Of a stretch of 64,000 nucleotides of DNA, positions 17,051 to 24,927 are shown piece by piece. The position numbers and the translations under genes were made by a program. The stretch's first letter is position 1, and the number at the start of each line of letters is the position of its first letter. The notes under the pieces were generated by a model that did no database searches, was not told the origin of the DNA, and saw only the letters and a program-made list of their open reading frames with translations. Where the stretch lies: assembly GCF_003428625.2 (NCBI RefSeq), contig NZ_QVQT02000008.1:71420-135419 (forward strand), read 5' to 3'. The stretch is from Paracidobacterium acidisoli (GTDB taxonomy: Bacteria; Acidobacteriota; Terriglobia; Terriglobales; Acidobacteriaceae).

Positions 17051-19054
17051 ATGCGGATAAGAAAGCCCGAATCAAAGAGTCGATTGAAGTCCGGATCGAT
17101 CGTGCTGCTCCTGACGGTTGCCGCTCTGACTGCTGTGCCCGCGCCGGCACAGCAGAGACGGCCGCTTACGCTGCAGGATCTGGCGTATGCGGAACCATCA
17201 TTCGGACAGCGTGGTGTGCTTGCGCCGGATGGCAGACACTTCGCCATTACTGTCAAAGGGCAGATCGCTCTGCTGCCGGTGGATGGAGGGCCCGCCGTTC
17301 CCGTCACCACAGCGCCGGGCGCGAAGTCGGAGGTGAGCTGGTCGCCGGACGGCCGCAGCCTCGCCTTCGTCAGCGAGGGACAGATCTGGACAGTCTCGGC
17401 ATCGGGTGGAACGCCTCTCAGACTTACAAACGATCCCGCCGGTCCCGGTGATCCGCGCGGTGCGACCGATCATCTTCCGAAGTGGAATCCAAAAGGAGGA
17501 TGGATACTCTACGAGTCCGGCAGCAAAGGCTGGGATGAGCTTTGCGTGGTCAGCGAAGACGGGAAGACGAAGCATGAGCTGGCGCCCACTGAGGTCTACT
17601 CAGGCGCCGACGCTCTCGGCAACACGGCGCCCGATCATGGCGATGCGGTCTCCGCAGACCGCTTTGCTCCCGATCCTGCGTGGTCGCCGGATGGAACGCA
17701 CGTCTCCTATACCGAGCGGTCGCGCCGCTTCTTCTCCGGCAAGCTGAAGGTTCTGGATTTCGATCCGGCATCGGGTGAGCCGAAGGGCGATGCCGTCGAT
17801 GTGTATGTTGCGAAGAATGATCCAGGTGGCGCATGGGCTGTAAACACCGCAGCCTGGTCGCCGGACAGCAGAACCCTGGCCGTGGTGCTGCAGCAGACCG
17901 GATGGGACAAGATCTTTCTCATTCCGGCAGCCGGAGGCCAGCCGAAGCAGCTGACGCGCGGCGAGTCAGAGGATGAGACGCCGGTCTACGCGCCGAATGG
18001 CCGATGGATCGCGATCGTCTCCAATCGCGATCTGCCGGAAGAGCGGCATATCTGGATTGTGCCCACGGATGGCTCCGCGCCGTGGAGGCTGACGCACACT
18101 GCCGGGGTTGAGAGCGATCCGCAGTGGTCGCCCGACAGCGGCACCATTTATTTTTCACGCGGCACATCGCTGCGCGAGCCTGTCACGTATGCGGCACCGG
18201 TGCGCGGCGGCGAAGCGGCGCGTCCGCTGCAGCCGCTGAAGCCGTCGATCTATGAAGAGGCCGGCCTGCCCGCTCCGGAGGTCGCGCACTACAAGGGCAA
18301 GGATGGACTGCCGCTGGCCGGCATCCTTTACCGCCCGCTGGGCTATCGCGCCGGTGTGCGCTATCCCACGGTGATCTGGGCGCATGGAGGTCCTGAAGGG
18401 CAGGTCACGCTGAGCCTTTCGCCGTGGTCGCTGTTTCTGGCGCAGGAAGGCTTTCTGGTCTTCGAGCCGAACTTTCGCGGCGGTACGGGATACGGCGAAA
18501 GATTTCGCAATCTGAATGTGGAAGACTCCGGCGGCGGCGAGATCGACGATATCGGCGCGGCCGTGCAGTCGCTCATCGATCGCGGGCTTGCCGATCCGAA
18601 GCGTGTGGCGATTGGCGGCGGCAGCCACGGAGGAACCGTGGTGGCGAATGCGGTGACCAAGCTTCCCGATCTGTTCGCCGCGGGCATCGAGATGTTCGGC
18701 GTCGTCGACCGCGCGCTCTATCTTCAGTACACGAATCGCAACTCAAGAATACGGTGGGAGACGAAAATGGGAGGAACTCCGGAAGAGAAGCCCGCCGTTT
18801 ACCGCCGCGCGAATGTGCTGCCGGATGTGGACCGCATCAAAGCGCCGCTGCTGGTCCTGCATGGCGAGGAGGACCCGCAGGTGCCTCCGCAGGAGTCGAT
18901 CGAGTTTGTCGCTGCGCTGAAAAAGGCCGGGAAAACCTACAGCTATTTCACGTATCCCAACGAGGGCCACGGGTTCCGGATACCGGCGCACCGGCTCGAT
19001 TCCATGCAGCGCGAGCTGGCATTTCTGCAGAAGTATCTCAACCCTCAGCCATAA
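17051..19054 (+). CDS. Exported S9 family prolyl-oligopeptidase-like serine peptidase
   Basis: A 667-residue secreted peptidase with a signal peptide ending in VPAPAQQ. Residues about 60-390 form a PD40/WD40-like propeller with repeated WSPDG blades (SEVSWSPDGRSLAFVS, DPAWSPDGTHVSYT, NTAAWSPDSRTLAVV, DPQWSPDSGTIYFS). The C-terminal alpha/beta-hydrolase domain has the nucleophile elbow IGGGSHGGTVVANA (Gly-Gly-Ser-His-Gly), the Asp in HGEEDPQVPP and the His in YPNEGHGFR. Start ATG 17051 has GGAGGAAGAAGAG directly upstream. The gene lies 31 bases after the TonB receptor and is probably in one operon with it, cutting peptides in the periplasm or outside the cell. Confidence 0.93.
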   Translation: MRIRKPESKSRLKSGSIVLLLTVAALTAVPAPAQQRRPLTLQDLAYAEPSFGQRGVLAPDGRHFAITVKGQIALLPVDGGPAVPVTTAPGAKSEVSWSPDGRSLAFVSEGQIWTVSASGGTPLRLTNDPAGPGDPRGATDHLPKWNPKGGWILYESGSKGWDELCVVSEDGKTKHELAPTEVYSGADALGNTAPDHGDAVSADRFAPDPAWSPDGTHVSYTERSRRFFSGKLKVLDFDPASGEPKGDAVDVYVAKNDPGGAWAVNTAAWSPDSRTLAVVLQQTGWDKIFLIPAAGGQPKQLTRGESEDETPVYAPNGRWIAIVSNRDLPEERHIWIVPTDGSAPWRLTHTAGVESDPQWSPDSGTIYFSRGTSLREPVTYAAPVRGGEAARPLQPLKPSIYEEAGLPAPEVAHYKGKDGLPLAGILYRPLGYRAGVRYPTVIWAHGGPEGQVTLSLSPWSLFLAQEGFLVFEPNFRGGTGYGERFRNLNVEDSGGGEIDDIGAAVQSLIDRGLADPKRVAIGGGSHGGTVVANAVTKLPDLFAAGIEMFGVVDRALYLQYTNRNSRIRWETKMGGTPEEKPAVYRRANVLPDVDRIKAPLLVLHGEEDPQVPPQESIEFVAALKKAGKTYSYFTYPNEGHGFRIPAHRLDSMQRELAFLQKYLNPQP

Positions 19055-19135
19055 GGCCGCAATGATCTGAGCGAGACGGCGGGGCTTCTTCGCTTTCGTG
19101 TGTGTGACGTTGCACGAGGATGGAGAAGCCCGTCG

Positions 19136-20188
19136 TTATGCCGGCTTCAGCGCCTGAATCACCGACTCGCTGAAGCGCTCCATCTCTTCCATCTGCGGGC
19201 TGAACTGCAGCAGAAGCAGATCGACGCCTGCTTTCTCGAATTGCTCGATCCGATCCTGCACCTGCGCCGGGGTTCCGACGAGGCCGGAGCGCAGGCCGCG
19301 ATTGGAGACCGAATACTCCTCGATGGAGACGGTCCGCTCGAGCTGCGTTCCCTGCAGCCACTGCTGATAGTTCGCGTAACCGGAGGCGTTCTGCTTTACG
19401 TCGGTGATGCGCTCTACCTCGCGCTGCGCCTCCTGCTCCGTCTGTCGAACAATGGCATATCCGGCGACGCCATACTGCATGGGAGGCAGACCGAAGCGCT
19501 CGCGCCGCGCCTTCATGTCTTCGATCCGGGTGCGAATATCCTCCGGCGAATCGCCGTGCATCACGTAGGCATCGCACTTCTGCGCGATCAGGTTCTTCGC
19601 CGCTTCCGATTCGCCGCCGGCATAGATCGGCGGCCGCGGTTTGCGCACGGGCTTCGGTTCGAGCACGGTGCCTTCGAGCGTGTAGTAGCGGCCGGTGTGA
19701 GTGAAGGAAGACTGCGACCACACTCCGTCAACCACGTCGAGCCACTCTGAGGTGCGCGCGTAGCGATCGTCATGGCGGTCGAAGGTGACGCCATACATGC
19801 GCGCCTCCTGCTCCCACCAGGATGACACCACATTGAGCGCGAGCCTGCCGTTGCTGATGTGATCGATGTTCGCCGCCTGTTTGGCCAGCAATGCGGGAGT
19901 ATGAAAGGTGGGCCGCACGGCGATCATCAGCTCCAGCTTTTCTGTCACCGCGGCCAACGCCGCGGATGTTGACCAGGCATCGAGGCCAGGCGCGTGAACG
20001 CCTTTAATGTCGTTCAGGTTCAGCTCGGCGATCAGGCTCAGGTCGAAGCCGATCTGCTCGCTGCGGCGCGCCAGACGGCTGACATAAGCCCAGCTCGCCT
20101 CCATCCCCTCGTCTTCCACATTGCGAAGCCATCCGCCGAAGACCGGCATCCAGTAGCCGAATCGCATTCCCTGATTACTTTGCGGCAC
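19136..20188 (-). CDS. LLM flavin-dependent monooxygenase (SsuD/SfnG-like)
   Basis: A 350-residue bacterial luciferase-like TIM-barrel monooxygenase that would use reduced FMN and oxygen. It begins MRFGYWMPVFGGWLRN, like dimethylsulfone/alkanesulfonate monooxygenases, and has the family blocks MIAVRPTFHTPALLAKQAAN, GRLALNVVSSWWEQEARMYG, ERFGLPP and a GLVGTPAQVQDRIEQFEKAGVD substrate-binding tail. I chose GTG at 20188 because AGGAGAGG lies six bases upstream, whereas the ATG at 20167 has no proper site. With this start it overlaps the ATP-grasp gene by 14 bases, so the two are translationally coupled. A sulfonate or sulfone substrate is inferred from similarity. Other LLM members oxidise amines or other compounds. 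Confidence 0.85.
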   Translation of the reverse strand: MPQSNQGMRFGYWMPVFGGWLRNVEDEGMEASWAYVSRLARRSEQIGFDLSLIAELNLNDIKGVHAPGLDAWSTSAALAAVTEKLELMIAVRPTFHTPALLAKQAANIDHISNGRLALNVVSSWWEQEARMYGVTFDRHDDRYARTSEWLDVVDGVWSQSSFTHTGRYYTLEGTVLEPKPVRKPRPPIYAGGESEAAKNLIAQKCDAYVMHGDSPEDIRTRIEDMKARRERFGLPPMQYGVAGYAIVRQTEQEAQREVERITDVKQNASGYANYQQWLQGTQLERTVSIEEYSVSNRGLRSGLVGTPAQVQDRIEQFEKAGVDLLLLQFSPQMEEMERFSESVIQALKPA

Positions 20189-21182
20189 GGGCAACCTCTC
20201 CTTCGAGGAAGTCGGCAAGATGAACGAAGGGATCGAAGCCGATGACGCGCGGAGCGTCTGCAACAAAATTCGAAAGAGCGTTCACGTCGTAGTAGTAGAT
20301 CTGCCCGTCGCGGTCGTCGACGATGTATTCGATACCGCCCACGTCGATGCCCGCAGCGGCGACGATCCGCTCGATGGTATGAATGACCTCCGGCGGCGGA
20401 GTATAGCCTTCCACCTTCAGACCGGCCTTCGCTGCCTCGACCACGCAGGCATTCTGCAGCGCCTCTCCGCGAGCCGTCTGACAGATATCGGCTGGGCACA
20501 GGTCGAAGGTCTGCCCGCTGAGGTGCACATGGATCGCATAGAGAAACTTTCCGTTCAGCGTTTCCACGCGCGTAATGCGGCCCTCGCGCGCGGGGATGAA
20601 CTCCTGCACCAGCGCGATGTGATCGAAGCCGAGCTGCAGAGCGCCCTCGTCCGCAGCCGCGGCAAGATCGTTCGGGCTGTCGAAGCGAACGATGCCGGCT
20701 CCGCTGCCGCCGACGTTGGGTTTCACCACCACGGGGTAACGAAGACCTTCCGCCGCCGCTGCCGCGTGGCGTGGATCGTGAATCACCCTTGAGCGTGGAT
20801 ACGAGATGCCAAGAGAGCGCAGCAGCGATAACTGCAGAGCCTTCGAGATTTCATAGCGAAAGGCCTTCACACCGTTAACGACTCGCGCGCCGAGCAGCTC
20901 CAGATGCTCGAGGTAGGCGAGCGTGTGAAGGATGCCGGTGCCGTGGCCGCGGCGGTCGGCCGAAGGGCTCATGCGATTGAAGAGCACGCGAAAGGATGGT
21001 GCGTCTCCGCTCACGTCATAGATATGATCGGGCGCATAGATCTTCTGATAGAGAACTTCCCGTTTGTCCAGCTCCGTGAAGATGGGAGCAAACCAGCGTG
21101 GATGCTCATAAAGAAACGCGAGCGCAGCCGCGGATGATACGGATTCGCTGCCGGTGGCCGGAGACGCGACGGCTGTGGTCAT
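20175..21182 (-). CDS. ATP-grasp (RimK-like) carboxylate-amine ligase
   Basis: A 335-residue ATP-grasp enzyme. These enzymes activate a carboxylate as acyl-phosphate and join it to an amine or thiol. Visible are the ATP-binding strand YPVVVKPNVGGSGAGIVRF, the hinge ALVQEFIPAREGRITRVETL and the magnesium-binding YYYDVNALSNFVAD (Asp and Asn). ATG 21182 has GAGAGG nine bases upstream. The sequence upstream in frame looks like translated spacer. It overlaps the flavin monooxygenase by 14 bases. Substrate is unknown. Its tight coupling to an SsuD-like enzyme suggests a role in modifying or recycling a sulfur- or amine-containing small molecule, an inference only. Confidence 0.83.
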   Translation of the reverse strand: MTTAVASPATGSESVSSAAALAFLYEHPRWFAPIFTELDKREVLYQKIYAPDHIYDVSGDAPSFRVLFNRMSPSADRRGHGTGILHTLAYLEHLELLGARVVNGVKAFRYEISKALQLSLLRSLGISYPRSRVIHDPRHAAAAAEGLRYPVVVKPNVGGSGAGIVRFDSPNDLAAAADEGALQLGFDHIALVQEFIPAREGRITRVETLNGKFLYAIHVHLSGQTFDLCPADICQTARGEALQNACVVEAAKAGLKVEGYTPPPEVIHTIERIVAAAGIDVGGIEYIVDDRDGQIYYYDVNALSNFVADAPRVIGFDPFVHLADFLEGEVARAAK

Positions 21183-21380
21183 GGAAGATATCCTCTCAGC
21201 ACAGATAGCCCGGATTTGACCGGCGGCCTTTCCTGAAGAAAGCGCCGGTAACTCCGATTCTATCTCCGCAATTGCCGCGCTGTGCCTCCGCATATCGCGG
21301 CGCATGCGAGGGTGTTTCGCCGCGTCCATGTCTGCCGCGCTGACTGCGGTGTGCCGCGCCGGTTAAAATGCCGGGAAAGC

Positions 21381-23096
21381 ATGACAGAGTTATTCGTGAA
21401 CGTTTTATCCAGATTGCGGTGGTGCTTCCGGGCAGGAAGCCTCCGAAGTTTTCAGAGCCTGATTCTCATCATCGGTTTCGCGGCCGTGAGTGCGATGGCG
21501 CAGAACCAGAGCCCGCAGCGGCCCGCGGAGATAACGCTGCGCGGCACGGTGCTTGACGTGGCGAATCACGCTGTCGGCGGCGCAGCGGTGACGCTTGCGC
21601 AGAAGGACGTTGCCGGCAGCACGCAGACGACGACCGGCGCCGACGGCGCTTTTGCATTCGCTCATCTCCGGCCAGGGAGCTACACCCTCCGTGCGGCAAA
21701 GCCGGGCTCCCGCAGCCGCATGGTCACTGTTTCTGTATCGACGGGAGATCAGCCGCAGCCGATTCAACTGATCCTTCAGCCTTCGTCTGCCGCCGACCAT
21801 TCTTCGTCCTCCGCGAGCCCGGCGAATCCTTCTGCATCCTCAGCCGATGCGATGGAGTTTGCAGACCAGCCTAACTTTGCCGTGGCCGGCGTGACGGACT
21901 GGACCGCGGTGGGTGGGCATGGCGCCGATATCAGTCTGCGCACCAGCGAAGCGCTGACCCGCGAAACGCTGACGCTGCGGCCGGAAGATGCAGACAGCAG
22001 TGCCGGCAGCTCCGGTGCGGCGCATGTATCGGAAGAGAGCCTGCGCGCGCAGTTAGCGAAGGCTCCGCACAGCTACGCCGCGAACCATCGGCTCGGCATG
22101 TTCTGTCTGCGCGCGGCGAGGTATCGCGAGGCGATACCGCTGCTCGATGCTGCCTCTCGCATCGATCCCGCGAACCAGGAGAACGGATATGACCTGGCGC
22201 TTGCTCTGGAGGGCGCAGGCGATCTTTCGCAGGCGCAGGAGCAGGTGCGAAGAATGCTGGCGATGCACGACAGCGCCGATCTGCATCGTCTCTCAGGCGA
22301 GCTGGATGAGAAGCAGGGCGATCCTCTGAACGCGGTGCACGAGCTCGAGCATGCGGCACGCCTTGATCCCAGCGAGCAGAATGATTTTGAGTGGGGCTCG
22401 GAGCTGCTGCTGCATCGCGCGGTATGGCAGGCGCAGGAGGTCTTTCGCAAAGGGGCAGAGGCGTATCCAAAGTCGGCGCGCATGCTGACCGGGCTGGGCA
22501 CGGCGCTCTTCGCGAGCGGCCTCTACGATCAGGCAGCGGTTCGCATCTGCGCCGCATCGGATCTCAATCCGGAAGATCCCGCGCCCTATACCTTTCTGAA
22601 CAAAATTGAAAGCGCCGCGCCTGTGCCGCTGAGCTGCGCTGAGCCGAAGCTGGCTCGCTTTCTTGAGGAGCAGCCGAACAATGCGCTGGCCAGTTATTTT
22701 TACGCGATGGCGATCTGGAAGCGCCGCGCGCCGCGGCACGACCCGCAGGCCTCGCAGCAGGTGGAGAGCCTGCTGACAAAGGCGGTGACGCTTGATCCGC
22801 ACTGCGGCGACGCCTGGCTGCAGCTTGGAACGCTCTCGTTCGATCAGGGCAATCTGCAGAAGGCCATCGGCTTCTACTCCAAAGCCGTCGAGGCCGATCC
22901 GCAGATCGTCGAAGCATACTATCGACTGGGCGTGGCCTACGATCGAACCGGCGATGCGGCGAAGGCGAAGAAGGAGTTCGAGCTCCACGAAGAGCTCGAA
23001 AAGAAGCAGGCCGCGGCCATCGAACAGCAGCGGCGCGAGGTGAAGCAGTTCCAGATCGTGCAGCGGAATCAGACGGCCGCTCCGAAGGCGCACTGA
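21381..23096 (+). CDS. Exported CarboxypepD-domain TPR protein (paralogue of 32957-34387)
   Basis: A 571-residue exported protein. An N-terminal hydrophobic signal (LILIIGFAAVSAMAQNQ) is followed at about 45-130 by a CarboxypepD_reg-like domain (ITLRGTVLDVANHAVGGAAV; GSYTLRAAKPGS), a Ser/Ala-rich linker (about 135-160), and at about 215-560 TPR repeats (YRLGVAYDRTGDAAKAKKEF; DAWLQLGTLSFDQGNLQKAI). The TPR half closely resembles the protein at 32957-34387, sharing patterns such as ELLLHR, YPKSxR and LNPxD. Start ATG 21381 has GGGAAAG before it. It is divergent from the ATP-grasp gene and convergent with the FG-GAP gene at 23124. Function unknown; TPR domains usually serve as protein-binding scaffolds. 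Confidence 0.82.
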   Translation: MTELFVNVLSRLRWCFRAGSLRSFQSLILIIGFAAVSAMAQNQSPQRPAEITLRGTVLDVANHAVGGAAVTLAQKDVAGSTQTTTGADGAFAFAHLRPGSYTLRAAKPGSRSRMVTVSVSTGDQPQPIQLILQPSSAADHSSSSASPANPSASSADAMEFADQPNFAVAGVTDWTAVGGHGADISLRTSEALTRETLTLRPEDADSSAGSSGAAHVSEESLRAQLAKAPHSYAANHRLGMFCLRAARYREAIPLLDAASRIDPANQENGYDLALALEGAGDLSQAQEQVRRMLAMHDSADLHRLSGELDEKQGDPLNAVHELEHAARLDPSEQNDFEWGSELLLHRAVWQAQEVFRKGAEAYPKSARMLTGLGTALFASGLYDQAAVRICAASDLNPEDPAPYTFLNKIESAAPVPLSCAEPKLARFLEEQPNNALASYFYAMAIWKRRAPRHDPQASQQVESLLTKAVTLDPHCGDAWLQLGTLSFDQGNLQKAIGFYSKAVEADPQIVEAYYRLGVAYDRTGDAAKAKKEFELHEELEKKQAAAIEQQRREVKQFQIVQRNQTAAPKAH

Positions 23097-23123
23097 ACCG
23101 GAAGCATGTAAGCGGCGGCCTGC

Positions 23124-24902
23124 TTACTTCAGCTTCGCTGCGGCAGTGGCGATGATGCCGTCTCCTTCGCGGATGGTGAGGATCTGATTGGCCTTTACGT
23201 GAGCGAAGCGCTCGACCTTCCAGGTCGTCGGCCACTTCACTTCGATCAGATCCACGGTGTCGGCCGCTCCGAGGCCGAAGTGCAGGCGCAGATCGCTCTG
23301 CGACATCACGCTGGTGCCGCTGTGCACCTCGTCCATCTGAATATGTTTGCCGGTGGTCACGCGCACTCTCGCTCCGATGGCGGTGCGATTGCATTGCGTT
23401 CCCAGCAGCCTGATCTTGATCCAGTTCTGTTGATTGCCTCCGTCATTGCGAAGCAGTGAGGGCAGATCGTTCATGTTCAGGATCAGAACGTCGACGTCGC
23501 CATCATTGTCGTAGTCTCCGAAGGCCGCGCCACGGCTCGAATACTGCTCGCTGATGCCGGGCCCCATCTCGGCGGAGACGTCTTTGAACTGGCCGTTGCC
23601 AAGATTTTTATAGACGAGGCGCGGATTTTTAAACGTCTGGCCGAAGTGGTAGCGGTCGATCTCCGGATACACGTGCCCGTTGACCTGAAGGATGTCTTTC
23701 CATCCGTCGTTGTCGTAATCGATGAAGCCGCAGCCCCAGGCCACATAGCGATTGTTGGCCACGCCGGCGGAGAAGGCGACGTCGGTGTAGGTTCCATCGC
23801 CGTTGCCGTGGTACAGGTCGCTGGTGTCATCGGCAAAGTTGGTTTTGAAGATGTCGAACCATCCGTCGCAGTCGTAATCGGCCACGGCGACGCCCATCCC
23901 GGCCTGCTCGTGGCCCTCGTTGCTGTAGGCGCAGCCGGCCATCATGGCCACGTCGGTAAAGGTGCCGTCGTGATTGTTTTTGAAGAGAATGCTCGGCTCG
24001 GAGTCGACGGCCACATAGATATCCGGCCATCCATCGTTGTCGAAGTCATAAGAGACGGCGGTGATGGAGTAGCGCGGGCCCGGCTTCAGGATGCCTGATT
24101 TCTCCGAGACATCGGTAAAGGTGCCGTTGCCGTTGTTGTGATAGAGAAGGTTCACGCCGCCGGGAAGGCCGCGCGGACCGCACATGACGGGCACGCCTTT
24201 CCACTGGCAGTTATTCGCGGCGCCGGCGGGAGGAATCATCGACGGCTCGAGCGCGACGTAATTGCAGACGAAGAGATCCAGATGGCCGTCGCGGTCATAG
24301 TCGAGAAAGGTGCAGCCTACGCCCCAGCGGATCTGATCTTTATAGAGGCCGGACTTGTGAGTGACATCGGTGAAGGTGCCGTCGCCGTTGTTATGGAAGA
24401 GGATGTTATGACCCCAGAAACAGCAGAAGAGATCGTCCCATCCATCGTTGTCGTAATCGCCCACGCAGACGCCGGTCTGCCATCCGGTCACGCCCAGCCC
24501 TGACTTCTCTGTGACGTCGGTAAACGTGCCGTCGCGGTTGTTCTTATACAGATGCGAGGTCGGCGCCTTGCCCGCGGGCCACTGCGTATCGAGCCGGTCC
24601 CCGTTCGAGAGATAGATATCCAGCCATCCATCGTGGTCGTAGTCGAAGAAGGCGAGCCCGCTGCCCTTGGCTTCAAGGATCGATCGCTTGTGATCGACAC
24701 CGCCCCACACACTCGGAGCATTCAGCCCGGCCTCGCGCGCCACATTCACAAACTGAACGGGAGACGCTGCGGGACCGGCCACCGCGGCCTGCGCCAGCGA
24801 GGGATCGCCCCACTTCCAGAGCGGTGTTGCAAGCATCTCCGTCAGCGTACTGCCGAGAAGAAAGAGAGAGGAGCCGAGGAAGCGGCGTCGCGGAAAATTC
24901 AT
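23124..24902 (-). CDS. Tat-exported CRTAC1-type FG-GAP/VCBS and ASPIC/UnbV protein
   Basis: A 592-residue protein with a Tat-type signal (FPRRRFLGSSLFLLGS). The body is an FG-GAP/VCBS beta-propeller with at least seven calcium-binding DxDxDG loops (DYDHDGWLD, DYDNDGWDD, DYDRDGHLD, DFDNDGWPD, DYDCDGWFD, DYDNDGWKD, DYDNDGDVD), each followed by NNGDGTFTDVT-like segments. An ASPIC/UnbV domain lies at about 500-575 (NRTAIGARVRVTTG; HSGTSVMSQSDLRLHFGLG). This is the CRTAC1 arrangement, related to integrin-alpha-like propellers, with unknown bacterial function. The next gene on the same strand is a larger protein with the same domains, so the two probably work together outside the inner membrane. 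Confidence 0.9.
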   Translation of the reverse strand: MNFPRRRFLGSSLFLLGSTLTEMLATPLWKWGDPSLAQAAVAGPAASPVQFVNVAREAGLNAPSVWGGVDHKRSILEAKGSGLAFFDYDHDGWLDIYLSNGDRLDTQWPAGKAPTSHLYKNNRDGTFTDVTEKSGLGVTGWQTGVCVGDYDNDGWDDLFCCFWGHNILFHNNGDGTFTDVTHKSGLYKDQIRWGVGCTFLDYDRDGHLDLFVCNYVALEPSMIPPAGAANNCQWKGVPVMCGPRGLPGGVNLLYHNNGNGTFTDVSEKSGILKPGPRYSITAVSYDFDNDGWPDIYVAVDSEPSILFKNNHDGTFTDVAMMAGCAYSNEGHEQAGMGVAVADYDCDGWFDIFKTNFADDTSDLYHGNGDGTYTDVAFSAGVANNRYVAWGCGFIDYDNDGWKDILQVNGHVYPEIDRYHFGQTFKNPRLVYKNLGNGQFKDVSAEMGPGISEQYSSRGAAFGDYDNDGDVDVLILNMNDLPSLLRNDGGNQQNWIKIRLLGTQCNRTAIGARVRVTTGKHIQMDEVHSGTSVMSQSDLRLHFGLGAADTVDLIEVKWPTTWKVERFAHVKANQILTIREGDGIIATAAAKLK

Positions 24903-24927
24903 AGACCGTGATGATTATAGAGCGGGG

